Source: Pseudomonas sp. UBA1879
GTDB taxonomy: Bacteria > Pseudomonadota > Gammaproteobacteria > Pseudomonadales > Pseudomonadaceae
Direction: 5' to 3'
Length of the DNA stretch: 64,000 nucleotides
NCBI RefSeq assembly: GCF_002338065.1
Contig: NZ_DDHJ01000004.1
Span: 573,943-637,942 of the forward strand
Positions within the stretch are counted from its first letter, which is position 1, and each line of letters begins with the position of its first letter. Positions 60,059 through 64,000 of the stretch are shown here, in pieces. A model generated the notes under the pieces. That model searched no databases, was not told where the DNA came from, and worked only from the letters and a program-made list of their open reading frames with translations. A program made the translations under genes and the position numbers.

Positions 60059-60652
60059 TTACAAACTGAAATCCCCTTCCGCCGCCAATTCCGCCACCGG
60101 GCGGCGTGGGCTTGGGGTTTCGCGGGCTTGCAGGTATTCCGGCAAGGCGGATTTGTCGCCGAGCTTACCGATGGCGACGGCTGCATGAATGGCGTAATCG
60201 TCCGGAATCTTCAATTCCTTGCGCGTCCGCGCCTGATCGAACCCGGCCATGCCGTGGGTATGCCAGCCGCTCAGGCTCGCCTGCAGCGCCAGATAGCCCC
60301 AGGCCGAGCCGGTGTCGAAGGTGTGCCACAGCGCAGGTGTTTCTTCGCTGGCGCCCGGTGCGGTGAAGGTGGTCTTGGACAGCACGATGACCAACGCCGA
60401 GGCATGCTGCGCCCAGCCCTGGTTGAACTCCACCAGCAGACTCAGAAAACGCGCCCAGTTCGGCGTGTCGCGGCGCGCGTAGAGAAAACGCCACGGCTGC
60501 GAGTTATACGCCGACGGCGCCCAGCGTGCGGCCTCGAAAAAGCTCAGCAGAGTGTCTTGCGGGATGCTCTCGCCGGTGAAAGCGCGAGGCGACCAGCGCT
60601 CGGGGAATTGTGGGTGAATGGCGTAGTCGGCAATGCGGGAATTGTCGCTCAT
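60059..60652 (-). CDS. nitroreductase family protein
   Basis: 197 aa. FMN-binding RWSPRAFTGESIPQDTLLSF, EAARWAPSAYNSQPWRFLY, then the flavin contact HTFDTGSAWGYLALQASLSG and YAIHAAVAIGKLGDK. The ATG at 60652 starts MSDNSRIADYAIH; upstream residues in the open frame look spurious. Reduces nitro compounds or quinones; physiological substrate unknown. Confidence 0.9.
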   Translation of the reverse strand: MSDNSRIADYAIHPQFPERWSPRAFTGESIPQDTLLSFFEAARWAPSAYNSQPWRFLYARRDTPNWARFLSLLVEFNQGWAQHASALVIVLSKTTFTAPGASEETPALWHTFDTGSAWGYLALQASLSGWHTHGMAGFDQARTRKELKIPDDYAIHAAVAIGKLGDKSALPEYLQARETPSPRRPVAELAAEGDFSL

Positions 60653-60945
60653 GGGATTTCCGGTCCTGAGAAAGTGAAGTGACCGCCCGCCAGCAAGCGT
60701 GGCGAATGTGATCACCGAGTGGGATCAATCGGATGGGCCGTGGACGGCAGGCATCGTCGAAACAGGATGAGTCTGATGCGGCGGTCGCGAGGGCATGGCA
60801 CCCGTATTCGCGAGGGCCTAAAGCTACTGCGCCTGCCGGGCGGTGACAAGCCCGGGCTTACCGACAGTCGCCAGCGCTTGGCCCACGTCCCCTGTGCCAC
60901 TAGACTGGCGGCCTTTTCATGACCCGATACCGATGCCGCGAACCC

Positions 60946-61395
60946 ATGGCCGCAAAACCTGAACCGTTCTGGATGCGCAAAACCCTTGACCAACTCGACC
61001 CGGTCGAATGGGAGTCCCTGTGCGACGGCTGCGGCCTGTGCTGCTTGCAAAAGCTCGAAGACGAGGACGACGGCAGCGTCTACTACACGCGCATCGCCTG
61101 CCAACTGCTCGACCTGAAGACCTGCCAGTGCACCGATTATCCGAATCGTCGCGCGCTGGTGCCGGATTGCATTCAACTCACGCCGGGTCAAGCCGATGAA
61201 TTCAAGTGGTTGCCGCCGACGTGCGGTTACCGGTTGGTCAGCGAAGGCAAGGACCTTCCGCCCTGGCACCATTTGGTGTGTGGGGATCGGGAGCAGGTGC
61301 ACAAGCAGCGTATTTCCCAATCCGGCCGGATGCTCAGTGAGAAGAACGTCGCTGAAGACGACTGGGAGGATTACCTGATCTTTCGCGCCGGCTGA
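60946..61395 (+). CDS. YcgN-family (UPF0260) cysteine-cluster protein
   Basis: 149 aa. WESLCDGCGLCCLQKLED and TCQCTDYPNRRALVPDC carry the conserved Cys cluster, followed by LTPGQADEFKWLPPTCGYR. UPF0260 proteins are linked to zinc or iron-like cysteine centres; role unknown. ATG 60946 preferred over the ATG at 60919 (MTRYRCREP). Confidence 0.88.
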   Translation: MAAKPEPFWMRKTLDQLDPVEWESLCDGCGLCCLQKLEDEDDGSVYYTRIACQLLDLKTCQCTDYPNRRALVPDCIQLTPGQADEFKWLPPTCGYRLVSEGKDLPPWHHLVCGDREQVHKQRISQSGRMLSEKNVAEDDWEDYLIFRAG

Positions 61396-61450
61396 GCGGT
61401 AGTGAGCTAACCCCGATCCAAAAGCCTGTCGCAACAGGAGTGGTCTACTC

Positions 61451-62695
61451 GTGCGTTATCAACTGCCGCTGTGTGCTGTCACGCTTGCCGTTGGCCTGGT
61501 GCTGTCTGTTCCGGCCAGCGCCGCGAAGCACGTTGATCTGGATTATCACGTCAGCTTGCTGCCGCAACGCGATCAGGCGCAGGTGCGTTTGACGCTGGAG
61601 CAGGGGAGTGTCGTCCGCAGCCTGGACTTGAATCTGGGCGAGAAAGGCTATTTCAGCGACTTCACCGCCGATGGCCAATGGGCCGTGGGGCCGGATGGGC
61701 GGGGTGTCTGGAAACCAGCGTCGGGCAAAGCCACGCTGACCTGGCGGGTGAAGATCAATCGCCCTGCGCCCGACACCTCCCTGGAAAAACCGCGCTACGC
61801 CAGCCGCATGACCCCCGATTGGGCGTTGTTCCGCGGCGAAGACCTAGTGCCCCGCGCGCATCTCGATCAGCAAGACGGCGTGCGCTTGCACGCGCGTTTG
61901 ACCCTCGATCTGCCGCCTGGCTGGAACAACGTTGAAAGCTCATGGCCGCGGATCGGCAAGAACCGCTTTCGCATCGACAACGTGTCACGTCTGTTCGACC
62001 GGCCCTCGGGCTGGATGCTGGCGGGGTCTCTGGTCAATCGTCGCGCGCACTTGGGCGATACCGACGTCACCGTCAGCGTACCGAAGGGGCAGGGCATGCG
62101 GCGGATGGAGACCTTGACCCTGCTGACCTTCGTCTGGCCGAAGCTGCAGGCCGTCTTCCCGCGCACGCCAGGCAAGCTGCTGGTGGTCGGCGCGGCGGAC
62201 GGCATGGCACGCAACGCCAGCGCCGGTCACGACTCGATCTACCTGAACGCCAGCCGACCGGTGATCAGCGAGAGTGGCGCCAGCCCGCTGCTGCGCGAAT
62301 TGGTGCAGGTCTTCGCGCGCATTCACACCCGGGACCGCAGCGAATGGATTCGCGCAGGCATCGCTGAGTATTACGCGGTCCAATTGCTGCGACGCGCCGG
62401 GGGCATGAGCGAGGATCGGTATCAGGACTGGCAATCGATCATGACCCGGGTCGGACGCAAGGCGACGACGTTACGCGGCGAGCACGTTGACTCGGCCATG
62501 ACGGCCGGTGCGGCGTTGCTGATGGGGGCGTTGGATCAGGAAATCCGGCAAAAAAGCGATGACCAGAAATCCCTCGACGACGTGGCGCAGGGTTTGATGC
62601 GGATGGGCGCGGTGAGCACCGAGGATTTTCTGCAGCTCAGCGCGGGGGTGATGGGGGAGCCGTCGAAGGTGTTGACGAGTAATTTGCTGCATTAA
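61451..62695 (+). CDS. periplasmic peptidase-like protein lacking zinc ligands
   Basis: 414 aa, GTG start, signal peptide ending VPASAAKH. The C-terminal half has the M61/M1 metallopeptidase layout: the HExxH position reads RELVQVFARIH and the later Glu helix reads DRSEWIRAGIAEYYAVQLL. Both metal His are replaced (Arg and Gln), so it is probably not a zinc peptidase but keeps the fold. The N-terminal half is beta-rich (DLDYHVSLLPQRDQAQVRLT). Function unknown. Confidence 0.75.
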   Translation: MRYQLPLCAVTLAVGLVLSVPASAAKHVDLDYHVSLLPQRDQAQVRLTLEQGSVVRSLDLNLGEKGYFSDFTADGQWAVGPDGRGVWKPASGKATLTWRVKINRPAPDTSLEKPRYASRMTPDWALFRGEDLVPRAHLDQQDGVRLHARLTLDLPPGWNNVESSWPRIGKNRFRIDNVSRLFDRPSGWMLAGSLVNRRAHLGDTDVTVSVPKGQGMRRMETLTLLTFVWPKLQAVFPRTPGKLLVVGAADGMARNASAGHDSIYLNASRPVISESGASPLLRELVQVFARIHTRDRSEWIRAGIAEYYAVQLLRRAGGMSEDRYQDWQSIMTRVGRKATTLRGEHVDSAMTAGAALLMGALDQEIRQKSDDQKSLDDVAQGLMRMGAVSTEDFLQLSAGVMGEPSKVLTSNLLH

Positions 62696-62780
62696 CGATG
62701 GTTCTTCCCGTGGCGGCTTACCTGCGGGTTATGGCGACCTCAAGGCCACAACAATCGACCTGCCAGACCCAGCTCGAAGG

Positions 62781-62866
62781 GTAGGAGTGAGCATGCTCGC
62801 GACGAGGCCGGATCAGAAAAAATCCGGGGTGCAACAGACCGTTATCGCGAGCGAGCTCACTTCCAC
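62781..62866. repeat. degenerate REP-type inverted repeat
   Basis: GTAGGAGTGAGCATGCTCGC at 62781-62800 faces TCGCGAGCGAGCTCACTTCC near 62845-62864. Same family as 59914-60001, with several mismatches. Confidence 0.7.
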
Positions 62867-62899
62867 AGGGAATCGCAGCTCAATGAAAGTTTGTGTGAA

Positions 62900-63271
62900 T
62901 CACACGCCCTTCGGCCCTTTCACAGCGTCGACTGTGTCCACAATCGCCTCTTCCGCCGCCACTTCAGCCTTGGTTTTCAGCTTGCTCAGCTCGGCGCCAG
63001 CCTCATGAATGCGCGCGCGGGCCACGTCCATCTCACTGCGGCTTTTTTCCAGCAGCGCCTTCGCGCCGCAATGGCCGGTAATGCCACGGGCCAGTACCGC
63101 GCCACCGATAGCCAGTTGCACCAGACCGAAGATGCCGCCACGACGCAGGCCCTTGCCCATCATCAACACGCCACCGGCCAGCGAGCCGATGCGCTCCCAA
63201 CCCTGGACGTTCTGCTGAGGCTGGTCGTCAAGCGTGCGTTCGACGCGGTTAAGGATCGGGGTATCGCTCAT
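62900..63271 (-). CDS. small membrane protein (DUF2892-like)
   Basis: 123 aa from ATG 63271 (GGAGAA, 6 bp upstream). MSDTPILNRVERTLDDQPQQ precedes two hydrophobic segments (RIGSLAGGVLMMGKGL and GIFGLVQLAIGGAVLARGI), followed by HCGAKALLE and a charged helix. The layout resembles the DUF2892 inner-membrane family seen at the end of YgaP. Role unknown. Confidence 0.72.
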   Translation of the reverse strand: MSDTPILNRVERTLDDQPQQNVQGWERIGSLAGGVLMMGKGLRRGGIFGLVQLAIGGAVLARGITGHCGAKALLEKSRSEMDVARARIHEAGAELSKLKTKAEVAAEEAIVDTVDAVKGPKGV

Positions 63272-63355
63272 GATGCGTTCTCCAGGATAAGTAGGGACCT
63301 TAAAGCTGACCCCCCCTCTGCCAAACTGTTCAATGCATTTAGCCCCAGGCATTGA

Positions 63356-63844
63356 TCAGGTTCGGTCGGTGTCGCGACCGAATTGAGGACCGGAACGGGT
63401 GTTGTTGCCCTTGGCCATGCGGTCGTAAAGCACCACGTTGACCGTGGCAGCCAGGTTCATGCAGCCGGTGGTGGGGATGTACACCACGTCTTCGCACCAG
63501 TCGCGAATCTCTTTGTCGAGGGAGCCGTCCTCGGGGCCGAAGATATAGATCGCGCGGTCCGGGTGAGTGTATTCGGGCAAGGAGCGGGCGCCTTCCACCA
63601 ATTCGACGGCCACCGGCACACAGCCAAGGGGAATGATTTTCTTCAGGTCGTCGATACCGATCAGCGGGATGTCCTGATGGATCTTCTTGGTGTCGGTCAC
63701 GAAATCCCGCGCTCGCTCGTAGCGTGTGCCGGTGTAAAACACCGACGCCACGCCATAACAGCCCGCCGCACGCATCACCGACCCGACGTTTTCCGGGGAT
63801 TTGGGGTTGAACAAGCCGATGCAGGCATAGCGTTTGTTGGCCAC
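63356..63844 (-). CDS. SPOUT RNA methyltransferase (TrmH family)
   Basis: 162 aa. CIGLFNPKSPENVGSVMRAA (motif 1 with the conserved Asn/Glu/Gly/Arg) and the trefoil-knot motifs AIYIFGPEDGSLDKEI and YIPTTGCMNLAATVNVVLYDR. Size and motifs fit TrmL/Nm34-like or SpoU-type 2'-O-methyltransferases; the precise RNA target cannot be told. Confidence 0.85.
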   Translation of the reverse strand: MANKRYACIGLFNPKSPENVGSVMRAAGCYGVASVFYTGTRYERARDFVTDTKKIHQDIPLIGIDDLKKIIPLGCVPVAVELVEGARSLPEYTHPDRAIYIFGPEDGSLDKEIRDWCEDVVYIPTTGCMNLAATVNVVLYDRMAKGNNTRSGPQFGRDTDRT

Positions 63845-63914
63845 GGGGGAGGGTGCTCTAAAGGGAAAGCGCGAGATTATACGGGACGGTGCAGCTGTGC
63901 GGATGTTTATGCTG

Positions 63915-64000
63915 TTGTGGGAACCGGCTTGCTGGCGAATACGGTGTACCCGCCCCTGTTGGCGGTCGCTGACACGATGCCTTCGCCAGCAAGCCGGCTC
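63915..64000. repeat. REP-type inverted repeat, cut by right edge
   Basis: TTGTGGGAACCGGCTTGCTG (from 63915, continuing GCGAAT) and TTCGCCAGCAAGCCGGCTC (63982-64000). Same family as 12034-12123. Right arm ends at the window edge. Confidence 0.85.

Overview
The window is a Pseudomonas chromosome segment, probably of the fluorescens/syringae side of the genus. The evidence is the gene content and order (nadA, an M48 chaperone-protease, a TusA-like protein, a PerM-like permease, bcp, gcvR, dapA, bamC, purC, tRNA-Ser; later maeA, eptA, rnd, ycgL), the high GC and the Pseudomonas-style REP hairpins. All calls come from reading the sequence and from remembered family features; no database search was run.

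Layout. 1-17.1 kb is mostly ordinary chromosome: a sensor histidine kinase cut by the left edge, alkA, a truncated pyruvate-kinase-like remnant, a GST/LysR divergent pair, a TetR/O-methyltransferase divergent pair with an operator-like palindrome, then the conserved nadA-to-purC block. A tRNA-Ser(CGA) at 17.16 kb marks the start of accessory DNA: 17.3-20.1 kb carries three unfamiliar genes, one resembling putative abortive-infection membrane proteins, and a frameshifted hepT toxin remnant.

20.2-47.0 kb is a complete-looking non-flagellar type III secretion system (T3SS) of the rhizobial (Rhc) type. Two very large minus-strand genes encode repeat-rich candidate translocon proteins (NolX/HrpF-like and HrpK-like). 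Divergent from them are a tiny needle-like gene, a terminator, and then sctD-sctX?-sctY-sctV-secretin. The outer-membrane part looks borrowed from a Tad pilus: a CpaC-like secretin, a CpaD-like lipoprotein and an inverted TadD-like TPR lipoprotein. The N0/N1 part of the secretin is a separate gene (sctC1), followed by a 73-aa protein and sctI-J-K-L-N-O-Q-R-S-T-U, mostly with 4-bp overlaps. A 929-aa winged-helix/NTPase/TPR regulator closes the island. Notable points are a direct repeat TTTCACA-N3-TTTCACA at the T3SS promoters, a needle-like C-terminal module shared by two genes, loss of the NPTH autocleavage motif in SctU, and an internal start in sctQ.

47.4-64 kb returns to chromosome: the carboxyspermidine/carboxynorspermidine pathway pair, an SDR and a hydroxyacyl-CoA-dehydrogenase-like gene that share an identical 13-bp promoter motif, maeA, a HigBA-type toxin-antitoxin pair, eptA with an overlapping methyltransferase gene, rnd-ycgL, a 2-hydroxyacid dehydrogenase, a nitroreductase, a YcgN-family protein, a peptidase-like protein lacking zinc ligands, a small membrane protein and a SPOUT RNA methyltransferase.
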